Assembly: GCA_028284885.1 (NCBI GenBank) | Contig: JANQQW010000080.1 | Span: forward strand, 1 to 34,205 | Direction of reading: 5' to 3' | Source of the DNA: Planctomycetaceae bacterium | GTDB lineage: Bacteria; Planctomycetota; Planctomycetia; Planctomycetales; Planctomycetaceae | Length of the DNA: 34,205 nt | Shown here: piece after piece, positions 26,012 to 34,205 of the stretch | Layout of the letters: each line of letters starts with the position of its first letter | How positions within the stretch are numbered: the first letter of the stretch is position 1 | The notes under the pieces: model-generated | Told to the model about the DNA's origin: nothing | The model's input: the letters and a program-made list of their open reading frames with translations, nothing else | Databases searched by the model: none | Made by a program: the position numbers and the translations under genes

Positions 26012-26905
26012 TTGTACTCCTCGACCCACGACAAGCCCGAACCGGGTGAACGCATCGGCCTGCTGGCGGGTGCGGGCCGGTTCCCCGTCGAGTTCGCCAA
26101 GGCCGCGCGCGCTCAGGGGTACTCGGTGTTCGCGGTCGGCGTGGCGGGGATGGCGTCGGACGAGCTGGCCGACCACTGCGACGACTTCGTCACCGCCCCG
26201 ATCGGTCGCGTCGGCAAGACGATCCGGCTGTTCCGGCAGGCGGGCGTCTCGCGAGCCGTGATGGCCGGGAAGATCGACAAGACGATCCTGTTCCGCAAGC
26301 GGTGGTGGTTCTGGCAGCTGCTCCCGGACTGGCGGGCGCTGCACATGTACTTCAACTACTGCCGCGAGAACAACGCGGACGACACCATGCTGCTCGCCGT
26401 CATCCGCGAGTTCGGTCGCGACGGCATCGTGTTCGAGTCGGCCCTGAACTACGCCCCGGAGCTCCTCGTGCGACACGGATTCCTGACGAAGAAGAAGCCC
26501 TCCCCGTCCCAGTGGAAGGACATCCGTTTCGGCTGGGAACTCGCCAAGAAGATCGGCGAACTGGACATCGGTCAGACGGTCGTCGTCAGCGACATGGCCG
26601 TGATGGCGGTGGAGGCGATCGAGGGAACCGACGCCGCGATTCACCGCGCCGGGACGCTCTGCCGGAAGGGGGGGTTCACGGTGGTGAAGGTGGAGAAGCC
26701 ACAGCAGGACGACCGCTTCGACGTGCCGACCATCGGCGCCGACACGATCAAGACGATGTCAGAGGCGGGGGGCCGCGTGCTCGCGGTCGAGTGCGGCAAG
26801 ACGATCCTGCTGGACGAGGCCGAGGTCGTGGCGATGGCCAACCGTTTCGGCATCGCGATCGTCTCGATCAGCGCTGAGGAGCTGGCTCTCCGAGTCGCCG
26901 GCTGA
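26012..26905 (+). CDS. lpxI: UDP-2,3-diacylglucosamine diphosphatase LpxI
   Basis: Product of 297 residues from a TTG at 26012. A GTG at 25955 in the same frame would overlap lpxD by 17 nt and is less likely. LpxI hydrolyses UDP-2,3-diacylglucosamine to lipid X, replacing LpxH. Family features are [20 protein letters not shown] (N-terminal domain), [20 protein letters not shown] then [19 protein letters not shown], and in the C-terminal domain [32 protein letters not shown]-like [12 protein letters not shown] and the final [20 protein letters not shown] lies about 15 nt upstream of the TTG. It follows lpxD directly. Confidence 0.92.
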   Translation: MYSSTHDKPEPGERIGLLAGAGRFPVEFAKAARAQGYSVFAVGVAGMASDELADHCDDFVTAPIGRVGKTIRLFRQAGVSRAVMAGKIDKTILFRKRWWFWQLLPDWRALHMYFNYCRENNADDTMLLAVIREFGRDGIVFESALNYAPELLVRHGFLTKKKPSPSQWKDIRFGWELAKKIGELDIGQTVVVSDMAVMAVEAIEGTDAAIHRAGTLCRKGGFTVVKVEKPQQDDRFDVPTIGADTIKTMSEAGGRVLAVECGKTILLDEAEVVAMANRFGIAIVSISAEELALRVAG

Positions 26906-27134
26906 CCCTCGGCAGCGGGTGACGTTCAGAGTTGCGGCTTCTGTCGTCAGGGTGGAGCTGTGGTCGGCAGGGTGCGCGTCGTGTCTCCTTTGCGGCGTTT
27001 CTCAATTCGCCTTTCAAGATTGTGGCGAACGGACTCGCGAGACCGTTTGTGTTCATCAGGGTTTCCTGCAAGAATGCGTCGTTCGCGGGTGTTCTTGCCC
27101 GAACTCTTCACTCTTTCCTCTTGGAGGCTGCTCA

Positions 27135-28199
27135 ATGCGTAGGACCAAGTGCTCGGAGTCCCGTCAGGGGTTCACCCTGATCGAACTGCTGGTCGTGATC
27201 GCGATCATCGCCATTTTGATCGCCCTTCTACTCCCGGCCGTACAGCAGGCCCGAGAGGCCGCCCGTCGGTCTGCCTGCAAGAGCCAGCTGAAGCAGCTCG
27301 GCGTCGCACTCCACAATCACCATGATGCCTTCGGCTACTTCCCGCCGCTGGTGGACACCGCCCATCCTGGCGGTCGCTCGCAGCGGATCAGCGGCATCGT
27401 CACGCTGATGCCCTACATGGAGCAAGCCGCGGTGTACGAGTTGGTCGAGTCCCAAGGGGGAAACCCGTGGGACAACAACACTTGGCAGACATTCGAGAAC
27501 GCGGTTCTCTACTGTCCGTCTGCACCCATTCAAACGTTTAGCGACCAGCGAGGTATCCTCGGATACCGCTTCAACATCTCGGAACACATCGCCGGCAACC
27601 AGGCGGCGGGTAGCGACAACGGACGGAGCACTCGGGGGCTCTTCACCCGCAGTCCGGACGAGGATGGGAGCGACGACAACGATCGTGGTACGAACGGTGG
27701 CGAAGGGAAGGGGCGACGTTTCCGCGACATCACCGATGGCAGCAGCAACACCATCGCGATGGGGGAGCGGGCACCGACCGTCAAGCAGTCCCGCGATGTG
27801 CGGAATGGTATTCGGACCAGCATCTCGGGATTCGAGACCGACCCGTCAGTGTGCCTCGCGACGGCATCCGGCCAGACATACGGTGGGGCGACGACCAACG
27901 AGAACGCCCGCTGGGCCGACGGCCGTGTCGGTTACGCCGGCTTCAACACGGTCCTGCCGCCGAACAGCGCCTCCTGCTACGCCGGTGGAACTCACGATTC
28001 CGACGCCCTGATCAGCGCCACGAGTTACCACACCGGTGGCGTGCAGGTCGTCATGGCCGACGGCTCCGTGCGGTTCATCTCGGAGAACATCAACGCCGGT
28101 AACCCGGCGGCTGCTCCGAACGCCAGCGGCGTCAGCCCCTATGGCATTTGGGGAGCTCTCGGCACGATCGGCGGTGGAGAGGTTGTCGAACTGCCGTAG
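27135..28199 (+). CDS. DUF1559 domain protein with prepilin-type N-terminus
   Basis: Product of 354 residues. The N-terminus [20 protein letters not shown] is a type IV prepilin/pseudopilin cleavage and helix signal (processing before Phe13, Glu at +5). The C-terminal DUF1559 (SBP_bac_10) domain has [32 protein letters not shown], a [12 protein letters not shown] stretch and the end motif [16 protein letters not shown]. This family is massively expanded in Planctomycetota; individual functions are mostly unknown. The ATG at 27135 has a strong GGAGG 8 nt upstream; the frame is open from 26919 but the extension is spurious. The upstream 229 nt is comparatively AT-rich and may hold the promoter. 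Confidence 0.93.
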   Translation: MRRTKCSESRQGFTLIELLVVIAIIAILIALLLPAVQQAREAARRSACKSQLKQLGVALHNHHDAFGYFPPLVDTAHPGGRSQRISGIVTLMPYMEQAAVYELVESQGGNPWDNNTWQTFENAVLYCPSAPIQTFSDQRGILGYRFNISEHIAGNQAAGSDNGRSTRGLFTRSPDEDGSDDNDRGTNGGEGKGRRFRDITDGSSNTIAMGERAPTVKQSRDVRNGIRTSISGFETDPSVCLATASGQTYGGATTNENARWADGRVGYAGFNTVLPPNSASCYAGGTHDSDALISATSYHTGGVQVVMADGSVRFISENINAGNPAAAPNASGVSPYGIWGALGTIGGGEVVELP

Positions 28200-28229
28200 T
28201 CCGTGGCCGACAACACGACGATGTCCTTC

Positions 28230-28265
28230 GAGGCGTGCCGAACACCGTTCGGCACGCCTCTTTTC
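28230..28265 (+). terminator. Intrinsic terminator after the DUF1559 gene
   Basis: GAGGCGTGCCGAAC (28230-28243) and GTTCGGCACGCCTC (28247-28260) form a perfect 14-bp stem with loop ACC. TTTTCG follows. It lies 31 nt after the stop codon. Confidence 0.88.
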
Positions 28266-28473
28266 GTTGCGCCGCAAGATCCGTTCAGTTCACGCGTTGC
28301 CGCTGACTGGCGCGTGGAGTCGGAGAGTTCTTCGAGATTCTCCCGTCACAACGGCTGCTTCTCTCCGCTTGAGGGGGCAGCCGCAGTCGGAGTCGTCCCC
28401 CACAGCAGATGGCTGGGACCCGGATGCGGAGTTCTGCTTCGCCACACCGGCTTCACCCGAGAGGAGACTCCAG

Positions 28474-31400
28474 ATGAGCAACGGCTTCACCAACTTCGTC
28501 AACCGTCTCAAGGCCAGCACCTGGGCCCCCAAGGCACCGAAGGCCCGCAAGCGTCGCCGCACCGGGTCGGCCCCCGTCGCCGCCGAGGTCCAGTCCCTCG
28601 AGGAACGCGTGATGCTCACCGTCACGGCCTCCTTCAACGAGGCCTTCGGCCAGCTCACCATCGTCGGCGACGCCGGCGACAACGTGATCAACGTCTCTCG
28701 CGACGACAGCGGAAACATCCTGATCAACAACGGTGAGGTCGCCATCCAAGGCGGAACGCCCAACGCCGAAAACACCAACACCATCTTCGCTCTCGGCCTC
28801 GGCGGCAACGACCAGATCACCCTCAACGAGTTCAACGGGGCCCTGCCCGATGCCGTCTTCCTCGGCGGCAGTGGCAACGACCTGCTGATCGGCGGGTCCG
28901 GACAGGACTTCCTGCTGGGCGGCAGCGGCAACGACACGATCCGCGGGGCTGGCAACGACGACCGCATCCTCGGCGGCACCGGCAACGACGTCCTCCTCGG
29001 CGACCGCGGCAACGACCGCGTCGAAGGCCAGGACGGCAGCGACTTGCTGATCGTCAACAACGGCGACGGCAGCGACTTCCTCGAAGGCGGCCTCGGCAAC
29101 GACTTCGTCCAGGTGAACGGGGCGAACGGGGCCGGTGACGACTTCAGCATCGACCCGAACGGCGAACGCGTCCGCTTCCAGCGGAACAACCTTGGTCTCT
29201 TCACGCTCGACATCGGCACCGTCGAGAACCTCGACGTGAACGGTCAGGGGGGGAGCGACGTGATCATCGGCTCGGTCGGGCTAAACGGGCTGATCTCGCT
29301 GGACCTCGACGGTGGCGAGGGGAACGACCTGCTCATCGGCGGTGACGGCGTCGACGTGCTCCGCGGCGGGGCCGGCAACGACACCCTGCTCGGCGGCCGC
29401 GGGAACGACATCGTTCTCGGCGAGGCGGGCAGCGACCTGCTGATCGTGAACAACGGCGACGGCAGCGACTTCCTCGAAGGCGGTTCCGGCACCGACACCG
29501 TCCAGGTCAACGGGGCCGACGGAGCGGGCGACGACTTCTCGATCAGCCCTAACGGCCAACGCGTCCGCTTCCAGCGGGACAACCTCGGCCTGTTCACGCT
29601 CGACATCGGCACCGTCGAGAACCTCGACGTGAACGGCCAGGGTGGGAACGACATCATCATCGGCTCGACGGGCCTGAACGGGTTGATCTCGCTGGACCTC
29701 GACGGCGGCGAGGGGAACGACCTCCTGATCGGCGGTGACGGATCCGACGTCCTCCGCGGCGGTGCCGGGAACGACACGCTGCTCGGCAACCGCGGCAACG
29801 ACATCGTCCTCGGGCAGGACGGGAACGACCTGCTGATCGTCAACAACGGCGACGGCAGCGACTTCCTCGAAGGGGGCGAGGACATCGACACCGTGCAGGT
29901 CAACGGCTCGAACACGGCCGGTGACGACTTCCGCATCGACCCGAACGGCGAGCGAGTCCGCTTCCGTCGCAACAACCTCGACCAGTTCACCTTGAACATC
30001 GGAACGACCGAGAACCTGGACGTGAACGGTCAGGGGGGAAGCGACGTGATCATCGGCTCGGTCGGGCTGAACGGGCTCATCTCGCTCGACCTCGACGGCG
30101 GAGAGGGGAACGACCTCCTGATCGGCGGTGACGGGGCCGACGTGCTCCGAGGCGGAGCCGGCAACGACACCCTGCTCGGCAACCGCGGGAACGACGTCGT
30201 CCTCGGTCAGGACGGGAACGACCTGCTGATCGTCAACAACGGCGACGGCAGCGACTTCCTCGAAGGGGGCGAGGGGCTCGACACGGTGCAGGTCAACGGA
30301 GACAACGGGGCCGGCGACAGCTTCCGCATCGACCCCAACGGCGAGCGGGTCCGCTTCCGCCGCACCAACCTCGGCCTCTTCACGCTCGACATCGGCACGA
30401 CCGAGAATCTAGACGTGAACGGCCAAGGGGGCAGCGACGTGATCATCGGCTCGACGGGCCTGAACGGGCTGGTCTCCTTGGACCTCGACGGTGGCGAGGG
30501 GAACGACCTGCTCATCGGTGGTGACGGGGCCGACGTGCTCCGCGGCGGGGCCGGCAACGACACGCTGCTCGGCAACCGCGGGAACGACGTCGTTCTCGGG
30601 CAGGACGGGAACGACCTGCTGATCGTCAACAACGGCGACGGCAGCGACTTCCTCGAAGGGGGCGAGGGGAACGACACGGTTCAGGTGAACGGCTCCAACA
30701 CCGACCGCGACGTGATCCTCGTCACGCCGAACGGCGAGCGGGTGAAGGTCGAGCGGACGAACCTCGACACCTTCACGCTCGACGTCGGCTCGACCGAGAC
30801 GCTCGACGTGAACCTGCTGGCCGGGAACGACTCGTTCACCGGGTCGAACGGGCTGGCCGGGCTGATCAGTCTGGACGTCGACGGCGGCCTCGGCTTCGAC
30901 ATCCTCACCGGGGGTGACGGCGACGACCGCCTGGACGGCGGGTTCGACAACGACCTGCTCCGCGGCCGCGACGGCAACGACGTCCTCATCGGCAACCGGG
31001 GCAACGACTTCGTCTTCGGCGAGAACGGCAACGACTTGATCGTCGTCAACGAGGGGGACGGCAGCGACCTGATCGAAGGGGGGCTCGGCCGCGACACCGT
31101 GCAGGTCAACACCGGCAACCTCGACGACGACATCGAACTGAACCAGTTGGGCCGCGTGACCCGCGTCCAGCGGACGAACGACGGTCGGCTGTTCAGCCAC
31201 AACATCGGGGCGACCGAGGTCCTCGACCTGCGGACGAACGGCGGTGACGACGTCGTCCTGGTCAACGACGTCTCCGAAGTGCCGAACCTGCAAACGCTGG
31301 CGATCGACACCGGTGACGGGAACGACGTGCTGAACGCCTCCCGGCTGCAGTCCGGCGTCACGCTCATCGGCCGCGGTGGCGAGGGGAACGACATCCTCTT

Positions 31401-31701
31401 CGGTGGAGCCGGCAACGACGTGCTCCTCGGCGAGGAGGGACGTGACATCATCATCGCCAACGACGGGAACGACTTCGTCTCCGGCGGCGACGGGAACGAC
31501 ATCCTCATCAGCGGCGACGGCAACGACGTCGTCCTCGGTGGGGACGGCAACGACGTCCTCTCCGGCGGCCGCGGGAACGACATCCTGCTCGCCGGCGACG
31601 GAAACGACACGCTGAACGGCGGAGCCGACACCGACTTCCTCGACGGCGGAGCCGGCCAGGACTCGGCGATCAACGGCGAGACCGTGATCAACATCCCCTG
31701 A
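28474..31701 (+). CDS. Large RTX-repeat surface protein with LEPR-XLL-like N-terminal motif
   Basis: Product of 1075 residues. The N-terminus (1-45) has a basic patch (KARKRRRTG) followed by VQSLEERVMLT, similar to the LEPR-XLL motif that opens many planctomycete extracellular proteins. From about residue 125 the protein is made of RTX nonapeptides (GGxGNDxLx) that bind Ca2+ in a parallel beta-roll. They alternate with a non-RTX segment containing NLDVNGQGG and GLISLDLDGG. One module of 131 residues is repeated four times, then a 140-residue variant, then a diverged last module and a long RTX run up to the C-terminus (INGETVINIP). The ATG at 28474 has GAGGAG 6 nt upstream. Likely secreted; ligand unknown. 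No type I secretion genes are nearby. Confidence 0.9.
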   Translation: MSNGFTNFVNRLKASTWAPKAPKARKRRRTGSAPVAAEVQSLEERVMLTVTASFNEAFGQLTIVGDAGDNVINVSRDDSGNILINNGEVAIQGGTPNAENTNTIFALGLGGNDQITLNEFNGALPDAVFLGGSGNDLLIGGSGQDFLLGGSGNDTIRGAGNDDRILGGTGNDVLLGDRGNDRVEGQDGSDLLIVNNGDGSDFLEGGLGNDFVQVNGANGAGDDFSIDPNGERVRFQRNNLGLFTLDIGTVENLDVNGQGGSDVIIGSVGLNGLISLDLDGGEGNDLLIGGDGVDVLRGGAGNDTLLGGRGNDIVLGEAGSDLLIVNNGDGSDFLEGGSGTDTVQVNGADGAGDDFSISPNGQRVRFQRDNLGLFTLDIGTVENLDVNGQGGNDIIIGSTGLNGLISLDLDGGEGNDLLIGGDGSDVLRGGAGNDTLLGNRGNDIVLGQDGNDLLIVNNGDGSDFLEGGEDIDTVQVNGSNTAGDDFRIDPNGERVRFRRNNLDQFTLNIGTTENLDVNGQGGSDVIIGSVGLNGLISLDLDGGEGNDLLIGGDGADVLRGGAGNDTLLGNRGNDVVLGQDGNDLLIVNNGDGSDFLEGGEGLDTVQVNGDNGAGDSFRIDPNGERVRFRRTNLGLFTLDIGTTENLDVNGQGGSDVIIGSTGLNGLVSLDLDGGEGNDLLIGGDGADVLRGGAGNDTLLGNRGNDVVLGQDGNDLLIVNNGDGSDFLEGGEGNDTVQVNGSNTDRDVILVTPNGERVKVERTNLDTFTLDVGSTETLDVNLLAGNDSFTGSNGLAGLISLDVDGGLGFDILTGGDGDDRLDGGFDNDLLRGRDGNDVLIGNRGNDFVFGENGNDLIVVNEGDGSDLIEGGLGRDTVQVNTGNLDDDIELNQLGRVTRVQRTNDGRLFSHNIGATEVLDLRTNGGDDVVLVNDVSEVPNLQTLAIDTGDGNDVLNASRLQSGVTLIGRGGEGNDILFGGAGNDVLLGEEGRDIIIANDGNDFVSGGDGNDILISGDGNDVVLGGDGNDVLSGGRGNDILLAGDGNDTLNGGADTDFLDGGAGQDSAINGETVINIP
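29055..31046 (+). repeat. Tandem 393-bp coding repeats inside the RTX gene
   Basis: The landmark CGGCGACGGC recurs at 29061, 29454, 29847, 30240 and 30633, an exact period of 393 bp (131 codons). The corresponding point of the next unit is at 31053, 420 bp later, so the fifth unit is 27 bp (nine codons) longer. By eye, units 3 and 4 (29841-30233, 30234-30626) differ at about 11 of 131 residues, and units 1 and 2 at about 15. The array is in frame throughout and was presumably expanded by unequal recombination. Confidence 0.93.
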
Positions 31702-31729
31702 TCGAGAACCCGAACCGTGACAGGGTTCG

Positions 31730-31766
31730 AGCCGGGCGGAACAACGTGTTCCGCCCGGCTTCTTTC
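31730..31766 (+). terminator. Intrinsic terminator after the RTX gene
   Basis: AGCCGGGCGGAACA (31730-31743) and TGTTCCGCCCGGCT (31747-31760) form a perfect 14-bp stem with loop ACG. TCTTTCG follows. A second small hairpin (CGAACC 31711-31716 with GGTTCG 31724-31729) lies just before it. It begins 28 nt after the stop. Confidence 0.85.
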
Positions 31767-31896
31767 GTGTCGTCGGGCCTCTCCGAGGGCCGGACTCGCG
31801 ACGACAGCGTCACATCCAGCGAACGTGCCACCTCGCACCGCCGCTGCAGTCGTTCGCTCTGGATCAGACGGTCGGCGTGGCGGCCGCGCTGCTGGT

Positions 31897-31917
31897 TCGG
31901 GTCTCGGAGAGACCCGA
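31897..31917 (-). terminator. Hairpin downstream of ggt
   Basis: TCGGGTCTC (31897-31905) and GAGACCCGA (31909-31917) form a perfect 9-bp stem with a 3-nt loop, six bases past the ggt stop on the minus strand. No T-tract follows in that direction, so its role as a terminator is uncertain. Confidence 0.45.
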
Positions 31918-31922
31918 CGACA

Positions 31923-33626
31923 CTACCACCCAGCGGGCCGGCCGCCCTTGCGGGGGTCGCTCACGCCTACGACACCGTCCTTCCCGCGAATCGCGAGTTG
32001 GGTGATCGCCAGAGCCGTGCGGCGCTTCACGTCGTGACCGCGTTCCGAGAGCGGCTTCCGAACGCGTTCGAGCAAGCCCGATTCGAGCACGAGCTCGTTC
32101 GGCAGCCACTGGTGGTGGAAGCGCGGTTCGGCGACGGCCTTCGCGGGTGGCAGGTCGAACCGGGTGACGTTCAGGAAGACCTGCAGCGTGCTGCTGACGA
32201 TCCGCGGGCCGCCGGAGGCACCGACGGCGAGTACCGCCTTGCCGTCCGAGACGGCGATCGTCGGCGACATGCTGGAGAGCGGCTTCTTGCCGGTGGCGAC
32301 GGTGTTCGCCTCGCTCTGCACGAGGCCGAACACGTTCTTCTCGCCGGGGCGGGCGGCGAAGTCGTCCATCTCGTTGTTGAGGACGATGCCGTACGTCGGA
32401 TCGACGACGTAGCTGCCGAAGTAGGTGTTGACCGTCTCCGTGCAGGCGATGGCGTTCCCCTCGGCGTCGATGATCGAGAAGTGGCTCGTGCCGTCGTCCT
32501 CGACCGGGGCGAACCGGCCGTACTCCTTCGTCGGGAGCGTCGCGTCGAAACGAATCCGTCGGGCGATCCGGTCGCCGTACGCCGGTGCGACGAGCCGGTC
32601 GACCGGGACGTCGACGAAGTCCGTGTCGCCGAGGTACTCGGCCCGGTCGGCGAAGGCGTGCTTCATCGCCTCGGTGACGACGTGGACGTAGTCGGGCGTG
32701 TTGTGGCCGAGCTTCGCGAGCGACCTGTCGGGGTGGCGGCGGTCCCAGGCGTCGAGGGCGTGGAGCGTTTCGATCAACGCGATGCCGCCGCTGGAGGGGG
32801 GCGGCATCGTGAGCAGATCGTGCTGACCGATGCGGGCACGGAGCGGCTCCCGCTCCACCGGTCGGACGTCCCCCAGGTCCGCTGCAGTCCAGAGACCGCC
32901 CTGCTCCGTGACGGCTTCGAGCAGCGACTTCGCCAGCGGGCCGTCGTAGAAGCCGGCGTGGCCGTGCTCGGCGATGCGTTCGAGCGCCGGGAGCTGCGGC
33001 GAGGTGACCCGGTCGCCGGCGCGGACCGGTCGGCCCTCGTTGAGGTAGAGCCGCCACAACGGCTCGAAACGTCGCTTCAGCGCCGGGCGACTCTCGAATC
33101 GACGGACGACGGTCTTGACGGTGCCGGCCGCGTGGTTGTCGAGCGGCCAGCCTTCCCGGGCCACGCGAATCGCCGGTGCGAGTACGCGTTTCAGTGGGAG
33201 CTTGCCGAAGCGGCGGTGCACCTCGCAGAGGCCGGCCACGGTTCCCGGTATGGCCGGCGCGAGTCCGCCCTCGCGGCTGAGCAGCGGCTTCTCCGCCTGC
33301 GGGACGTCGGCGTCGAGGTACATCCTCCGTGTCGCCCGCTTCGGGGCCCGCTCGCGGTAGTCGAGGACGAACGGCTTCCGAGCCTTCGCGTCCCACATCA
33401 CGAGGAAGCCGCCGCCGCCGATGCCGCAGCTGTACGGCCGGACGACCGAGAGCGTGAACGACGTGGCGACGGCCGCGTCGACGACGTTGCCGCCCGCCCG
33501 CAGCATCTCCGCTCCGGCCTCGCTCGCGAGCGGGTGGTCGGCCGAGACGACGGCGTGCTCGAACTCCTCGGCCGAGACCGAGCTGGGAAGCAGGACGAAG
33601 AGAACGAAAGTCGTGAGTTTGTTCAT
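31923..33626 (-). CDS. ggt: Gamma-glutamyltransferase (glutathione hydrolase)
   Basis: Product of 567 residues. It is an Ntn-hydrolase that cleaves itself and then transfers or hydrolyses gamma-glutamyl groups, usually in the periplasm. The signal peptide MNKLTTFVLFVLLPSSVSA fits. The large-subunit part has SADHPLASEAGAEMLRAGGN then VVDAAVA, and GIGGGGFLVMWDA. The processing site is DDGTSHFSIID, with Thr380 as the expected nucleophile. The small-subunit part has LNNEMDDFAARPGE, PLSSMSPTI and GASGGPRI (often GSPGGSRI). The ATG at 33626 is chosen for the signal peptide; the frame is open to 34037, but that segment is repeat and intergenic sequence. Divergent from a C45-type gene. Confidence 0.95.
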   Translation of the reverse strand: MNKLTTFVLFVLLPSSVSAEEFEHAVVSADHPLASEAGAEMLRAGGNVVDAAVATSFTLSVVRPYSCGIGGGGFLVMWDAKARKPFVLDYRERAPKRATRRMYLDADVPQAEKPLLSREGGLAPAIPGTVAGLCEVHRRFGKLPLKRVLAPAIRVAREGWPLDNHAAGTVKTVVRRFESRPALKRRFEPLWRLYLNEGRPVRAGDRVTSPQLPALERIAEHGHAGFYDGPLAKSLLEAVTEQGGLWTAADLGDVRPVEREPLRARIGQHDLLTMPPPSSGGIALIETLHALDAWDRRHPDRSLAKLGHNTPDYVHVVTEAMKHAFADRAEYLGDTDFVDVPVDRLVAPAYGDRIARRIRFDATLPTKEYGRFAPVEDDGTSHFSIIDAEGNAIACTETVNTYFGSYVVDPTYGIVLNNEMDDFAARPGEKNVFGLVQSEANTVATGKKPLSSMSPTIAVSDGKAVLAVGASGGPRIVSSTLQVFLNVTRFDLPPAKAVAEPRFHHQWLPNELVLESGLLERVRKPLSERGHDVKRRTALAITQLAIRGKDGVVGVSDPRKGGRPAGW

Positions 33627-33656
33627 GCGGGAATTGTATCGCGAATCTTGGAATTC

Positions 33657-33777
33657 GACGCAAAGCCGCGAAGACGCAGAGGAACGCAAAGGTCGGAACC
33701 ACGGGTGGTCACCGATCAGCGAAGAGTCCTCCTGACCTTTTCCTTTGCGAGTCTTCACGTCTTCGTGGCTTCGCGTC
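33657..33777. repeat. Imperfect long inverted repeat (ggt / C45 intergenic)
   Basis: The left arm (33657-33694, GACGCAAAGCCGCGAAGACG...CGCAAAGGTC) is the reverse complement of the right arm (33734-33777, GACCTTTTCCTTTGCG...CGTCTTCGTGGCTTCGCGTC), with a few mismatches and a short central insertion in the right arm. About 39 nt lie between. The wording (CGCAAAGCCGCGAAGACGC) is a known style of dispersed bacterial intergenic palindrome. It fills half of the shared upstream region of two divergent genes. Confidence 0.75.
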
Positions 33778-33861
33778 GGGAACAGCGCAAGCCCGAATCC
33801 GCACTTGTCCGAACCCCGGTCGATCGCGACGATTCCAGCGAACCCCGAACCGGAGTCGATC

Positions 33862-34205
33862 GTGATTCGCTTCAAGATCCTGCTCGCCCTGCTGCTCGTT
33901 GCCTTCGTCGTCTCGGCGTCTCGCGCGGACGACGAGCCGTACGAGTACACCGAGGCGAAGGTCGAGGGGGCCCGGCTGTCGTACGTGAACGGCGTGCCGT
34001 TGTTGGTCGTCGAGGGGACGCCGGAGGAGATCGGCACGCGGGCCGCGAAGCTGGCGGGGGACGCCGGGAAGCAGCTCGTCGACTTCCCGAAGATGACGCT
34101 CGAGGCCCGCGGGCTGGGCGAGCGTTGGCCCAGCGTGCGGACCGGTCTGCAGGTCTTCCGGCAGCGGATCCCGGCCGACTACATGGCCGAGATCGAGGCG
34201 TACTC
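33862..34205 (+). CDS. C45-type autoproteolytic acyltransferase/hydrolase, 5' part (runs off the window)
   Basis: The first 114 codons are present and the gene continues past the end. The GTG at 33862 has GGAG 6 nt upstream. The signal peptide MIRFKILLALLLVAFVVSAS is followed by EGARLSYVNGVPLLVVEGTP then EEIGTRAAKLAGD. This resembles the start of the peptidase C45 / acyl-CoA:6-aminopenicillanic acid acyltransferase-like family (pattern G.P.L...G...E.G...G.L). The catalytic Cys region would lie beyond the window, so the assignment is by N-terminal similarity only. It is divergent from ggt. Confidence 0.6.
   Translation, partial: MIRFKILLALLLVAFVVSASRADDEPYEYTEAKVEGARLSYVNGVPLLVVEGTPEEIGTRAAKLAGDAGKQLVDFPKMTLEARGLGERWPSVRTGLQVFRQRIPADYMAEIEAY

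Noticed and set aside
28036-28473. Possible longer start of the RTX gene
   Set aside because: The frame is open, but this part overlaps the DUF1559 gene and its strong terminator. The ATG at 28474 has GAGGAG and starts the recognisable N-terminus.
29055-31046. CRISPR or other short-repeat array
   Set aside because: The period is 393 bp, in frame and translated as RTX modules. There are no short palindromic repeats with unique spacers and no cas genes.

Overview
The window is GC-rich and looks like a chromosomal segment of a planctomycete (phylum Planctomycetota). The evidence is the mix of a DUF1559 prepilin-like protein, a surface protein with an LEPR-XLL-like N-terminal motif and RTX repeats, an LRR lipoprotein, a FAS1 protein, several lipoproteins with clear lipoboxes, lipid A genes (lpxD, lpxI), a five-helix SdhC and the rplY-pth-rpsF-ssb-rplI-dnaB order. 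GTG and TTG starts are common. No phage, IS element, CRISPR array, tRNA or rRNA was seen.

Layout. (1) 122-4510: an information-processing run on the + strand: L25/Ctc, peptidyl-tRNA hydrolase, S6, SSB, L9 and DnaB. (2) 4536-6295: two tandem paralogous lipoproteins on the - strand, then a secreted YbjN-like protein on +. (3) 6385-11374: a perfect TATAAT box followed by sdhC-sdhA-sdhB, then gcvT. (4) 11516-16449: an LRR lipoprotein on +, then on - a small unknown gene, an apparently 3'-truncated membrane protein gene, a TPR protein and RNase R. (5) 16609-20380: a FAS1 protein closed by a strong terminator, a REP-like inverted repeat, then PIG-L deacetylase, PP2C phosphatase and a SUKH (SMI1/KNR4) protein on +, and a convergent Uma2 nuclease-like gene. 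(6) 20732-26905: a large secreted Met-zincin metalloprotease, an orphan lipoprotein, an AroH-type chorismate mutase on -, then lpxD-lpxI. (7) 27135-31765: a DUF1559 protein and a 1075-residue RTX protein built from exact 393-bp tandem units, each gene closed by a 14-bp-stem terminator. (8) 31923-34205: gamma-glutamyltransferase on -, divergent from the start of a C45-type hydrolase on + that runs off the end.

Most genes are ordinary housekeeping or envelope genes. Three observations stand out. The RTX gene has a regular modular expansion, with one diverged unit that is longer by exactly one nonapeptide. A family of intergenic repeats abuts the start codons of rplI, dnaB and gcvT, none of which has a Shine-Dalgarno sequence although most other genes here do. 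Two other inverted-repeat elements are present. I did not find a convincing new multi-gene defence or metabolic system.
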